A DNA stretch of 8,971 nucleotides from JBLHOS01 sp047623825. GTDB lineage: Bacteria; Pseudomonadota; Alphaproteobacteria; Rhodobacterales; Rhodobacteraceae. A program made the translations under genes and the position numbers. Below the pieces are notes generated by a model. The model was not told where the DNA came from. It saw nothing but the letters and a program-made list of their open reading frames with translations, and made no database searches. The stretch is taken from NCBI GenBank assembly GCA_047623825.1, contig JBLHOS010000103.1, positions 1-8,971 on the forward strand, read 5' to 3'. Shown piece after piece: positions 1 to 6,321 of this stretch. How positions within the stretch are numbered: position 1 is the first letter of the stretch; each line of letters opens with the position of its first letter.

Positions 1-7
1 CACTCTG

Positions 8-38
8 CGGGGCGATTTCAACTGGTCGACGCAACACT
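8..38 (+). repeat. IS30 left terminal inverted repeat (IRL)
   Basis: The core at 11-38 contains TCAACTGGTCGACGCAACAC. It matches the reverse complement of 1283-1310 at 23 of the first 27 positions, and the match continues outward for about three bases (CGG). It lies about 25 bp ahead of the transposase start, where an IS30 IRL is expected. Confidence 0.82.
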
Positions 39-426
39 TTAGTCTTTAGCCAAAGATGGAGTGATGAACATGAAGTATCGCCGCCGCATATTTTTCACGG
101 ACAAGCAGAAGTCAGAGATCTGGGATAGGTGGCAATGCGGAGAGTCGATGAGCTCGATTGGTCGGGTGTTTGATCGGGGGTCATCATCGATTTTCCACTA
201 TTGGAACGCACTGGCGGCATCCGCCCGCCGGACCGCATCAGATCATGGCTTTCTCTGACCTTGGTCGACCGAGAAGAGATATCGAGAGGCCTGCGGGCGC
301 AGATGTCCTTGCGATCCATCGCGCGCACCTTGAAGCGACCGGCGTCCACAATCAGCCGTGAAGTCAGGCGCAATGGAGGCCTCGAAGACTATCGTGCGGC
401 GAGCTCGGATGCGGCCGCTTGGGATC

Positions 427-460
427 CACTGCCGACAGGCGATTGTTAAATCGCCGAGAG
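427..460 (+). repeat. Hairpin insert A inside the transposase (about 34 bp)
   Basis: This block interrupts the conserved run W-D-(R)-A-H-R-P-K-P-C. Removing 34 bp restores the frame and rebuilds the expected Arg codon (C+GG). It has left arm CACTGCCGACAGG, a perfect 7-bp stem GGCGATT/AATCGCC with loop GTTA (438-455), and right arm CCGAGAGGGG extending into the flanking G run. It also carries an in-frame TAA (447-449). The arms match insert B. The exact right edge is ambiguous because of the G run. Confidence 0.7.
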
Positions 461-612
461 GGGCGCACCGGCCCAAGCCGTGCAAGCTGGCAGGTAACGC
501 CTATCTCTGCCGCGCGATATCAGCCAAGCTGATCCGCAAGTGGCCCCGCAACAAATCGCAGGCTGGCTGATGCGTGAACATCCCAATGATGAAGGCAAGC
601 GCGTCTCACACG

Positions 613-653
613 CACTGACCGGCAGGGTATTGCGTAGCAATGTCCCGAGAGGG
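613..653 (+). repeat. Hairpin insert B inside the transposase (about 41 bp)
   Basis: This block interrupts V-S-H-(E)-T-I-Y-R-G-L-F, a conserved IS30 stretch. A 41-bp excess accounts for the frame change. Its left arm CACTGACCGGCAGG and right arm CCGAGAGGGG are almost the same as those of insert A. The centre forms a different hairpin: GGGTATTG pairs with CAATGTCCC across loop CGTAG, with one G-T wobble and one bulged T. Same arms, diverged centre, and retained pairing suggest two members of one palindromic repeat family (inference). Confidence 0.68.
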
Positions 654-1282
654 GGACGATCTATCGCGGCCTGTTTATCCAGACACGCTGTGTACTTAAG
701 AAAGAATTGCTTGCGCATCTGCGGTCAACGCATGCCATTCGCAGGTCTCGCCACGCCACCATGAAGCGCAGTGGCTTGGGCAAGTTCAATGATGCGATAT
801 CGATCCGCGACAGGCCAGCAGAGGTGGAAGACCGCGCGGTGCCAGGGCATTGGGAGGGAGACTTGATAGCAGGTTCCGGCAACAGTTTTATCGCAACATT
901 GGTCGAGCGGAACACGCGTTACGTGATGCTGGCAAAGGTGAGCAACAAAGACAGTCACAGCGTCATTCAGGCGTTGATCAAGCAGTCGCACAAGCTGCCC
1001 AAAGAACTGTATCGTTCTCTGACATGGGACCGTGGGTCGGAAATGGCAGGGCATAAGAAGTTCACCTTGGCGACCGATATCGACGTCTACTTGTGCGAAC
1101 CCCATAGCCCGTGGCAACGCGGTTCAAACGAAAACACCAACCGTCTGCTGCGACAGTACTTTCCAAAGGGCACCGATTTGTCGATACATAGTCAGGCAAA
1201 GCTGAGTGCCGTCGCAAGACAGCTCAATGAGCGACCACGAATGACGCTGGGATATGAAACTCCCGCAGAGCGTTTCAATGCA

Positions 1283-1313
1283 TGTGTTGCATCGATCAGT
1301 TGAGACCGCCCCG
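1283..1313 (-). repeat. IS30 right terminal inverted repeat (IRR)
   Basis: Read on the minus strand this contains TCAACTGATCGATGCAACAC, the near-identical partner of the left repeat. Differences are scattered transitions. It overlaps the last codons and the TGA stop (1301-1303) of the transposase. Confidence 0.82.
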
Positions 1314-1317
1314 GATT

Positions 1318-1398
1318 GCCGCCATTCGGCACCGTGCCACAAACGGTCCAGACTGTGTGGTTTTTGGAGCGGTCGGTGCAGGTGCTGCGAATGGCGGC
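1318..1398. repeat. Large imperfect inverted repeat beside the IS right end
   Basis: GCCGCCATTCG (1318-1328) plus GCACC (1329-1333) pair with GGTGC (1381-1385) plus CGAATGGCGGC (1388-1398): a 16-bp stem with a 2-nt bulge around a 47-nt loop. The loop holds a further CCACA/TGTGG pair (1337-1341 and 1356-1360). No T tract follows, so an intrinsic terminator is not evident. It sits between the convergent ends of the transposase and the small membrane protein gene. It may be the remnant of another element or an intergenic palindromic repeat. Confidence 0.6.
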
Positions 1399-1421
1399 TC
1401 TGAGCCCGGCCTACCCAGAGC

Positions 1422-1634
1422 TCACCGTCGAAAGCTTCGAAAACCGATAGTGCCTAGAATTAGACCTGACGCCACAAGAAAGCTGCCGATCGCAGCGGAC
1501 CCCCTTGCATCAGAACATTGAACGCCGGGGCATCTAACTTGGGCATCGCTCAACGCCACAAAAGTCAAAAATCCGAAGGCCAACACGAGGATTATTCCTG
1601 TCACCAGTGCAAAGATTGAGACTAATTTGGACAT
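1422..1634 (-). CDS. Small two-helix membrane protein, function unknown
   Basis: A 70-aa protein I cannot assign to a named family. Residues about 5-28 (I/L/V/F-rich, after MSK) and about 46-66 (SFLVASGLILGTIGF) are strongly hydrophobic, giving a helical hairpin in the inner membrane. The intervening loop carries two cysteines (C-P-G-V-Q-C) four residues apart, which could form a disulfide or bind a metal. The C-terminus is basic (RSFRR), which favours a cytoplasmic end. The ATG is preceded by GAAAG about 8 bases upstream, a weak ribosome site. The gene is divergent from the acetyltransferase across 50 bp and ends about 110 bp from the IS30 element, so it appears undisturbed by the insertion. 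I judge it a real gene from its coherent membrane topology. No function is inferred. Confidence 0.55.
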   Translation of the reverse strand: MSKLVSIFALVTGIILVLAFGFLTFVALSDAQVRCPGVQCSDARGSAAIGSFLVASGLILGTIGFRSFRR

Positions 1635-1684
1635 TTTAATACTTTCATAGTTAAAGATGTCTAATACGATATAGAGAGTCGCCG
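1635..1684. promoter_or_regulatory. AT-rich divergent intergenic region, probable promoters
   Basis: Fifty AT-rich bases separate the divergent membrane protein gene and the four-gene run starting with the acetyltransferase. For the plus strand, TTTCAT (1643-1648) and TACGAT (1665-1670) are possible -35 and -10 hexamers at 16-bp spacing. AGAGAG (1673-1678) could be the ribosome site for the acetyltransferase. Placement rests on position and composition only. Confidence 0.25.
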
Positions 1685-2134
1685 ATGCACAGCAAGACCA
1701 CTATTCGCCCGCTCGAACCGACTGATCGCAAGGATTGGATGCCTTTGTGGACTGACTACCTGACATTTTATAACAGCTCTGTCGCACAGGACGTCTATGA
1801 GACGACATTCGCCCGACTGACCGATCCGGCTATCGAAACAATGATGGCCTGGATGGCGTGGGACGGGGTGCAAGCGGTTGGCTTGGTACATGTGATCGTG
1901 CACCCCCATTGTTGGCGCGCGGCCCCCGTAACCTACCTGCAAGACCTGTTCACATCACCGCAAGCGCGTGGAAAAGGGGTTGCCAGAACCCTGATTGAGA
2001 CTGTTTATTCAAATGCTGATACTGCGGGCCGACCAACCGTCTATTGGATGACACAACAGGGCAATGCGACCGCGCGCCTTCTTTACGACAAGATCGCAAA
2101 ACCGACAGATTTTATGAAATATAACCGGACCTAA
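1685..2134 (+). CDS. GNAT-family N-acetyltransferase
   Basis: A 149-aa single-domain protein with the GNAT fold signature. The acetyl-CoA pyrophosphate-binding segment (motif A) is YLQDLFTSPQARGKGVARTL at about residues 81-100, with the Q/R-x-x-G-x-G/A loop as ARGKGVA. It is followed by the usual late part with W-x-T and N-x-x-A-x-x-L-Y-x-K-I-A (about 119-138), where the final Tyr is the common general acid of the fold. Such enzymes transfer acetyl from acetyl-CoA to an amine; the substrate cannot be told from sequence. It starts at ATG 1685 after an AGAGAG-like site. Its TAA is 4 bp before the start of the lipoprotein gene, so the two are probably co-transcribed and translationally coupled. 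Length and motifs are normal, with no sign of truncation. Confidence 0.88.
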   Translation: MHSKTTIRPLEPTDRKDWMPLWTDYLTFYNSSVAQDVYETTFARLTDPAIETMMAWMAWDGVQAVGLVHVIVHPHCWRAAPVTYLQDLFTSPQARGKGVARTLIETVYSNADTAGRPTVYWMTQQGNATARLLYDKIAKPTDFMKYNRT

Positions 2135-2138
2135 GTCA

Positions 2139-3494
2139 TTGAAATCAATTATCTCATTAGTTTTTTTCTTCGGGTTGGTTGCATGTGCACCTGCCACAAT
2201 CACCGACGTAGCTGAGAGGCTTGCGACCGACATAGCAGTTGCGCTGCCCCCAATGCGTGAGTTTGGCACGACACAGCCCACGCCCCCCAACCGGTCCAAC
2301 GCGCAGATTACGCAGGATATTTTGGACCTGAGTTTTGAAATGGAGAGTGGGCGCCTCATCCCCGTTCTCAGTAGGTTTGAGGGCCTGATCACCATCTCAA
2401 TTCGACCTGGCGCGCCCGCGTCCCTGTCAGCTGACCTCGACCAACTGATTTCCCGCCTGCAGTCTGAGGCAAACATCAATATCAGGCGCATCGCCGACGG
2501 GCAGGATGCCGCAATCACCATTGAGACACTGCCGCGCGCCCGCATGCAGCGCGCTGTGCCCAATGCGGCCTGTTTCGTTGTGCCTCGCATCAGCAGTTGG
2601 GCGCAGTTCCAATCGGTCAACCGTGCGCGTGATCTGGATTGGACGACCCTACAAACCCGCGAACGCGCAGTTGTGTTCTTGCCCTCAGACGTCAGCCCAC
2701 AAGAAGTGCGCGATTGCCTGCATGAGGAAGTGGCGCAAGCGATTGGACCACTTAATGATCTCTACCGATTGCCCGATAGCGTCTTTAACGATGACAATTT
2801 TCATGCGGTCCTGACCGGTTTCGACATGCTAGTCTTGCGAGCCTATTACGATAATTCACTTCGCTCTGGGATGTCACGGGCTGAGGTTGGCGCCCGCCTG
2901 CCTGCGATTTTGGCGCGCCTTAACCCCGCAGGGCAATTTTCCGCAGCGGTTGGCGCCACTCGAACTCCGCGCAGCTGGATTAACGCCATTGAGAATTCGC
3001 TTGGTCAAGACGCCTCTGCAAACCGGCGGGTCGTGGCGGCGCGTCAAGCGCTGAACATTGCACAGGCACAAGGATGGTCAGACGCCCGGCTGGCGTTCAG
3101 CTATTTCGCTTTGGGGCGGCTGTCGCTGTCTTATGACGCTGAAACCTCGATCAATGCGTTCCTAGAGGCCGGAACGATCTACGACCAGATCGCGCCCAAC
3201 GGCATCCATCTGGCGCATGTGAATATGCAATTGGCGGCCTTTGCGCTTTCGGCAGGTCAGGCCAATCAGGCTTTGGACCTCGTCAACTCTGCCCTGCCCG
3301 CAGCGAGGCGCGCCGAAAATGCGGGCCTTTTGGCGACATTACTGATGATCAAAGCTGAGGCGCTAGAGGCGGTCGATCGAAGTTCTGAGGCTTATGCCGT
3401 ACGCCTCGACAGTCTCGGCTGGGGACGTTATGGGTTTGGCAGTTCGACCGAGGTTCAGGCCCGCCTGACCGAAGTCGCATTGCTGTCACCATAA
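2139..3494 (+). CDS. DUF2927-type lipoprotein with C-terminal TPR-like region
   Basis: A 451-aa predicted lipoprotein. The signal peptide ends in lipobox L-V-A-C with acyl-accepting Cys at residue 16, so it is exported and membrane-anchored. The middle part (about 38-290) resembles DUF2927 proteins of Rhodobacterales: P-T-P-P-x-R-S-N near the start, C145 in ACFVVP, then RDCLHEEVAQAIGPLNDLYR around C193 and H195-E196-E197, then LPDSVFNDDN. The H-E-E motif is reminiscent of metallopeptidases but there is no HExxH, so activity is not claimed. C145 and C193 could be disulfide partners. Residues about 295-430 are Ala-rich paired helices with TPR-like spacing (ALGRLSLSYDAETSINAFLEA and similar). 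The start is TTG at 2139, chosen because the signal peptide begins there and no ATG lies nearby in frame; it is 4 bp after the acetyltransferase stop. A role in envelope or protein-complex assembly is inference. Confidence 0.85.
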   Translation: MKSIISLVFFFGLVACAPATITDVAERLATDIAVALPPMREFGTTQPTPPNRSNAQITQDILDLSFEMESGRLIPVLSRFEGLITISIRPGAPASLSADLDQLISRLQSEANINIRRIADGQDAAITIETLPRARMQRAVPNAACFVVPRISSWAQFQSVNRARDLDWTTLQTRERAVVFLPSDVSPQEVRDCLHEEVAQAIGPLNDLYRLPDSVFNDDNFHAVLTGFDMLVLRAYYDNSLRSGMSRAEVGARLPAILARLNPAGQFSAAVGATRTPRSWINAIENSLGQDASANRRVVAARQALNIAQAQGWSDARLAFSYFALGRLSLSYDAETSINAFLEAGTIYDQIAPNGIHLAHVNMQLAAFALSAGQANQALDLVNSALPAARRAENAGLLATLLMIKAEALEAVDRSSEAYAVRLDSLGWGRYGFGSSTEVQARLTEVALLSP

Positions 3495-3510
3495 CCTACG
3501 GGGCATTTGA

Positions 3511-3675
3511 ATGCTGAATTTTCTTGGCCTGACCATTGGCGTACTTACGGGCGTGATCTGGGCGCGACGCCGCGGCGGCAACAGGCTCGACATGGCGCAT
3601 TACGCGACGGTTCTGGGCATGATCGGATTTGTTCTGGGCATGTTTGCAATGCTTGTCCTGCCCGCCCCTGTGTGA
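3511..3675 (+). CDS. 54-aa inner-membrane protein of Rhodobacteraceae type
   Basis: Starts at ATG 3511 after CGGGG and ends at TGA 3673-3675. The protein begins MLNFLGLTIGVLTGVIWA (first transmembrane helix), continues with the basic linker RRRGGNRLDMAHYA, and ends with a second helix GMIGFVLGMFAMLVLP. The arrangement helix, R-R-R-G-G-N-R-L-D-M, Y-A, helix matches a family of very small proteins next to envelope genes in Rhodobacteraceae that are often, and doubtfully, labelled 'apolipoprotein acyltransferase'; 54 aa is far too small for Lnt. It sits 16 bp after the DUF2927 lipoprotein and 13 bp before the VWA gene, so it is a member of the same run. Function unknown. Confidence 0.75.
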   Translation: MLNFLGLTIGVLTGVIWARRRGGNRLDMAHYATVLGMIGFVLGMFAMLVLPAPV

Positions 3676-3688
3676 CAGGATTTAGGGC

Positions 3689-4873
3689 ATGTTCCTGCCC
3701 TTTTTTGAGATCCTGCGCCAAGCGCGCATTCCTGTATCGCTCCGAGAATATCTGACCTTTCTAGAGGCGGTCGGTACCGGACTGGTGACCTATGACGTTG
3801 ATGGGTTTTATTATCTTGCGCGCAGCGCAATGGTTAAAGATGAACGTCATCTGGACCGGTTCGACCGTGCCTTTGCCCATGCGTTCTCTGGTCTGGAGAC
3901 GATCACAGCAGACGATGTGCTGGAAGCCACCGAAATCCCAACCGAATGGCTTCGCAAGCTGGCAGAAAAACATCTCAGCCCAGAAGAACGCGCCGAAATT
4001 GAGGCATTGGGCGGGTTTGACAAGCTGATGGAAACACTGCGCCAACGCTTGAAAGAACAAGAAGGCCGCCATCAAGGTGGCAATAAATGGGTGGGAACCG
4101 CTGGCACCTCACCCTTTGGCGCCTACGGCTACAACCCCGAAGGCGTGCGCATCGGGCAAGACAGCAGTCGCCATCAACGCGCCGTCAAAGTCTGGGACAA
4201 GCGCGAATTCAAGAACCTGGACGATACGGTTGAACTGGGCACACGCAACATCAAGGTCGCGCTAAAGCGCTTGCGCCAATGGGCACGTGACGGCGCGCAT
4301 GAGGAACTGGATCTCGACGGCACGATCCGCGCCACCGCAGAGCAGGGCTATCTGGATGTCAAAACCCGGCCTGAGCGGCGCAACGCCGTCAAAGTGATCC
4401 TATTTTTTGATATTGGCGGCAGCATGGACCCCCATATAAAAATCGTCGAGGAGCTGTTCTCAGCCGCGCGTTCGGAATTCAAACATCTTGAGCATTACTA
4501 CTTTCACAACTGCCTTTATGAGGGTGTCTGGCGTGACAATAGCCGCCGCTGGACAGAGCAGATCCCAACATTGGATGTGCTCAACACCTATGGCACAGAC
4601 TATAAATGCATCTTTGTAGGCGACGCCGCCATGAGCCCATATGAGATCGCCTTTCCGGGCGGTGCGAATGAGCATTGGAATGCAGAGGCCGGTCAGGTCT
4701 GGTTGGAACGAGCCTGCACCCAATGGCCCGATCATCTTTGGATCAACCCAACCCCCGAGTCGCATTGGCGCTATACTCAATCGGTCAGCATGATCTCAGA
4801 GGTTTTTGCCAATCGGATGGTGCCAATGACACTGGAAGGTCTCGACCGTGGTATGAAAAACCTCATCCGCTAA
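3689..4873 (+). CDS. VWA-domain protein, CoxE family
   Basis: A 394-aa protein matching a widespread CoxE-like family. The N-terminal half is helical and highly charged (about 90-130). A Gly-rich linker around 130-165 includes G-T-S-P-F-G-A-Y-G. The C-terminal half is a von Willebrand A domain with metal-site motif D241-I-G-G-S245-M-D; the first Ser of canonical DxSxS is replaced by Gly, a variant I recall as usual in this subfamily. Conserved later stretches include FKHLEHYYFHNCLYEGVW, the GDAAMSPYEI segment and TLEGLDRGMKNL near the C-terminus. No signal peptide is visible, so it is cytoplasmic. Family members often act beside a MoxR-type AAA+ ATPase in metal-cofactor or complex assembly. 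No such ATPase is in this window, so any partner is encoded elsewhere. ATG 3689 follows AGGATTTAGGG. It is the last gene of the plus-strand run. Confidence 0.9.
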   Translation: MFLPFFEILRQARIPVSLREYLTFLEAVGTGLVTYDVDGFYYLARSAMVKDERHLDRFDRAFAHAFSGLETITADDVLEATEIPTEWLRKLAEKHLSPEERAEIEALGGFDKLMETLRQRLKEQEGRHQGGNKWVGTAGTSPFGAYGYNPEGVRIGQDSSRHQRAVKVWDKREFKNLDDTVELGTRNIKVALKRLRQWARDGAHEELDLDGTIRATAEQGYLDVKTRPERRNAVKVILFFDIGGSMDPHIKIVEELFSAARSEFKHLEHYYFHNCLYEGVWRDNSRRWTEQIPTLDVLNTYGTDYKCIFVGDAAMSPYEIAFPGGANEHWNAEAGQVWLERACTQWPDHLWINPTPESHWRYTQSVSMISEVFANRMVPMTLEGLDRGMKNLIR

Positions 4874-4931
4874 ACCGGTCTCTGTCGCCAGCGTCAAGAT
4901 GTCCACAGCCTTGGGCGCCAGAATTTTGTGC

Positions 4932-4963
4932 AAGAAAAGCCCTCTTCCACAAGGGCATTCCTT
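4932..4963. terminator. Weak hairpin with a T tract on the minus side
   Basis: GCCCT (4939-4943) and AGGGC (4952-4956) form a 5-bp stem with an 8-nt loop. On the plus strand it is followed by ATTCCTTT, a poor tract, and could end VWA transcription. On the minus strand it is followed by TTTTCTT, a better tract, but no minus-strand gene ends here. The rest of 4874-5072 shows no gene I can support. Confidence 0.35.
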
Positions 4964-5072
4964 TACCCCGCGCCACCAAATACCGTGGCCAGAGGTCCTG
5001 AAATCTGACCCCGATGGCGCCCGCCCTTCATAAACACTTGCCGGCCCCCACCTAGAGACCCATATCACAGTC

Positions 5073-5771
5073 ATGCTCAAACTTACCCCCATTCTGTTGG
5101 CCATCGGATACGCGCTGGTGATGTATCACTTCTCGGCGTGGCGCACCCGAAAGGAGCTAGATCAAAAGTCGACTGTCTTGGCAGATCGGCGCCTTAGACA
5201 GCTGTCTGATCAGATGGCTGCAGCGCTGCAAGTCGATCACATCAAGGTACATCTTTATGAGGTGGAGCCGGTGAACGGGCTGGCAGCCCCGGACGGTCGG
5301 ATCTTTTTGACGCGTGGGTTCTATGAGAAATATCGCCAAGGTGAAGTGAGTGCCGAGGAGTTGGCCAGCGTCATCGCGCATGAACTCGGCCATGTGGCCT
5401 TGGGCCATTCCCGACGTCGAATGATTGATTTTTCAGGCCAAAATGCGATCCGTGTGGCATTGGCAACAATCATTGGCAGATTTATTCCAGGCGTTGGTGT
5501 ATGGATCGCCAACGCACTGACATCCCTTTTGGCCGCGCGCCTCAGCCGGCAGGACGAATATGAGGCCGACGCCTATGCATCTGCCCTTTTGATCAAAGCT
5601 GGGATCGGGACCGCCAGTCAGAAAACATTATTAAAAAAGCTCGAGGCATTGGCAGGTATGGGCGGGCGCGGCATGCCAGCATGGCTTATGAGCCATCCGC
5701 AAACAGAAAATCGCATCGCCGCAATCGAGGCACTAGAGGCCCGGTGGATCCGCGACGACGGCAAAGACTAA
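5073..5771 (+). CDS. Membrane-anchored M48-family zinc metalloprotease
   Basis: A 232-aa protein with an N-terminal transmembrane helix (about 4-20) and a zincin domain. The zinc site is H103-E104-L-G-H107, and the third ligand is Glu162 within the family signature S-R-Q-D-E-Y-E-A-D (158-166). Ahead of the active site is N-G-L-A-A-P-D-G-R-I-F-L-T-R-G (68-82), the usual M48 strand region. The segment 126-154 is hydrophobic. A C-terminal S-H-P-x-T-E-x-R motif (about 208-215) completes the M48B/Oma1-like signature. It is expected to degrade damaged or misfolded membrane/periplasmic proteins (family knowledge). The protein is shorter than BepA and lacks its TPR domain. ATG 5073 begins a clean membrane anchor; it stands alone after a 199-bp gap. 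The stop is 7 bp from the end of the convergent PIN gene. Confidence 0.92.
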   Translation: MLKLTPILLAIGYALVMYHFSAWRTRKELDQKSTVLADRRLRQLSDQMAAALQVDHIKVHLYEVEPVNGLAAPDGRIFLTRGFYEKYRQGEVSAEELASVIAHELGHVALGHSRRRMIDFSGQNAIRVALATIIGRFIPGVGVWIANALTSLLAARLSRQDEYEADAYASALLIKAGIGTASQKTLLKKLEALAGMGGRGMPAWLMSHPQTENRIAAIEALEARWIRDDGKD

Positions 5772-5778
5772 ATTGTTA

Positions 5779-6321
5779 TTACACAGACATCGCCTTGGAC
5801 AAGCGGGGCAATTGTGCGCGCTTCATCAGACGTTTGAACGGCATTTCTGTTCCTGAAAGCCGCCGGGCTTCGGCCAGAACGGCCGCAATGACGGTTTCAA
5901 CAGGCTCAGGTGTTTCGCGCCACATCTCCAACAAAAACGTGTCGGGGTGACAGGCACGCTGGCCCTGATCGGCCAGTTCGCGCGCGGGAAAATCGCGCAG
6001 GTTAAAGGTCACGATGGCCTCTGCCCCAGCTGAAATCGCGGTGGCCAGAACGTGAATGTCATTGGCATCCGGCAGCCACAGCTGACGCTCAAGCGCAAGA
6101 TCCGCCGCAACTTCAGCTTTGGGCCAAAACCCACGCAATTTGGCTATTTCGCCGCGTGCGATCACCTCATCAGACAGGTTCTGACGGGTCGCCGCCCGCG
6201 CCCATTCCTCCAAAATCCGCGCCGACCAGATCGGTTGAAACGCACCAGTCCGCGCAATCCCCAAAAGGATCTCACGCATCACGGTGGGGTAAAGGACGCA
6301 GGCGTCTAGACACAGGATCAT
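5779..6321 (-). CDS. PIN-domain protein (putative ribonuclease)
   Basis: A 180-aa PIN-domain protein. The acidic residues expected to hold the catalytic metal are D6 (LCLDACV), E38/E39 (RILEEWA), D85 and D88 (LPDANDIHVLATA), with a later TFNLRDFP element (D110). Asp-x-Asn-Asp-x-His and T-F-N-x-x-D-F-P mark the PIN_3/COG5611-like group. PIN proteins cut RNA and are frequently toxins, but there is no antitoxin gene beside it: the upstream neighbour is the rRNA methyltransferase, whose TGA stop overlaps this ATG as ATGA. No good Shine-Dalgarno precedes the start, so translation probably depends on ribosomes finishing the methyltransferase. The C-terminal tail (about 155-180) is basic. It may be a solitary PIN nuclease or an RNA-processing factor rather than a toxin. 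Confidence 0.85.
   Translation of the reverse strand: MILCLDACVLYPTVMREILLGIARTGAFQPIWSARILEEWARAATRQNLSDEVIARGEIAKLRGFWPKAEVAADLALERQLWLPDANDIHVLATAISAGAEAIVTFNLRDFPARELADQGQRACHPDTFLLEMWRETPEPVETVIAAVLAEARRLSGTEMPFKRLMKRAQLPRLSKAMSV

Larger units (their letters stand above)
64..1303 (+). pseudogene. IS30-family transposase, broken by two single-base losses and two short insertions
   Basis: An IS30 DDE transposase can be pieced together from five segments in changing frames: 64-198, 201-425, 463-540, about 541-611, and 656-1303. The first two carry the helix-turn-helix regions (around SSIGRVFDRGSSSIF and SLRSIARTLKRPASTISREV). The last carries the whole catalytic core: first Asp in HWEGDL (860-862), second Asp in LTWDRG (1028-1030), Glu in QRGSNENTN (1130-1132). 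Without the insertions and with the losses repaired, the protein would be about 388 aa, typical for the family. The breaks are one base lost near 199-200, about 34 bp gained at 427-460, one G lost near 541-545, and about 41 bp gained near 613-653. The 3' catalytic domain is open from 656 to 1303 and has kept its active-site residues, but the DNA-binding half is disconnected. ATG 64 or 70 is the likely original start. Confidence 0.9.
8..1313 (+). mobile_element. IS30-family insertion sequence (inactive copy)
   Basis: The element is bounded by near-matching terminal inverted repeats (about 8-38 and 1283-1313) and filled by one transposase reading frame on the plus strand, the usual IS30-family layout. 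The transposase stop codon lies inside the right repeat. The outer ends are uncertain by a few bases, and I could not identify a target-site duplication (left flank ends ..CTG, right flank begins GAT..). The copy is not autonomous because its transposase is split over several frames. Both ends look preserved, so a transposase supplied by a related intact copy could in principle still recognise it (inference). Confidence 0.88.

Noticed and set aside
427..653. Integron attC sites or a gene cassette
   Set aside because: The hairpin inserts lack the conserved core-site ends (AAC/GTT with paired R and L boxes) and there is no integrase or cassette gene.
725..1117. Minus-strand open frame of 130 codons inside the IS
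   Set aside because: It lies fully opposite the catalytic domain of the transposase and shows no domain.
61..1303. Programmed frameshifting to make a full transposase
   Set aside because: Four separate frame breaks, two of them tens of bases long, are not explained by a single slippery site; IS30 transposases are normally one frame.
2009..2620. Long minus-strand open frame of 203 codons
   Set aside because: It is antisense to the acetyltransferase and DUF2927 genes; composition is that of a shadow frame with no family resemblance.
2721..2735. HExxH metalloprotease in the DUF2927 lipoprotein
   Set aside because: The motif is H-E-E-V-A, without the second His, so a zincin active site is not supported.
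4796..5104. Minus-strand open frame of 102 codons across the VWA 3' end and the following gap
   Set aside because: It overlaps confident coding sequence of the VWA gene, has no recognisable domain or ribosome site, and contains a terminator-like hairpin.
5772..5778. Terminator between convergent M48 and PIN genes
   Set aside because: Only 7 bp separate the stop codons and no hairpin spans them.
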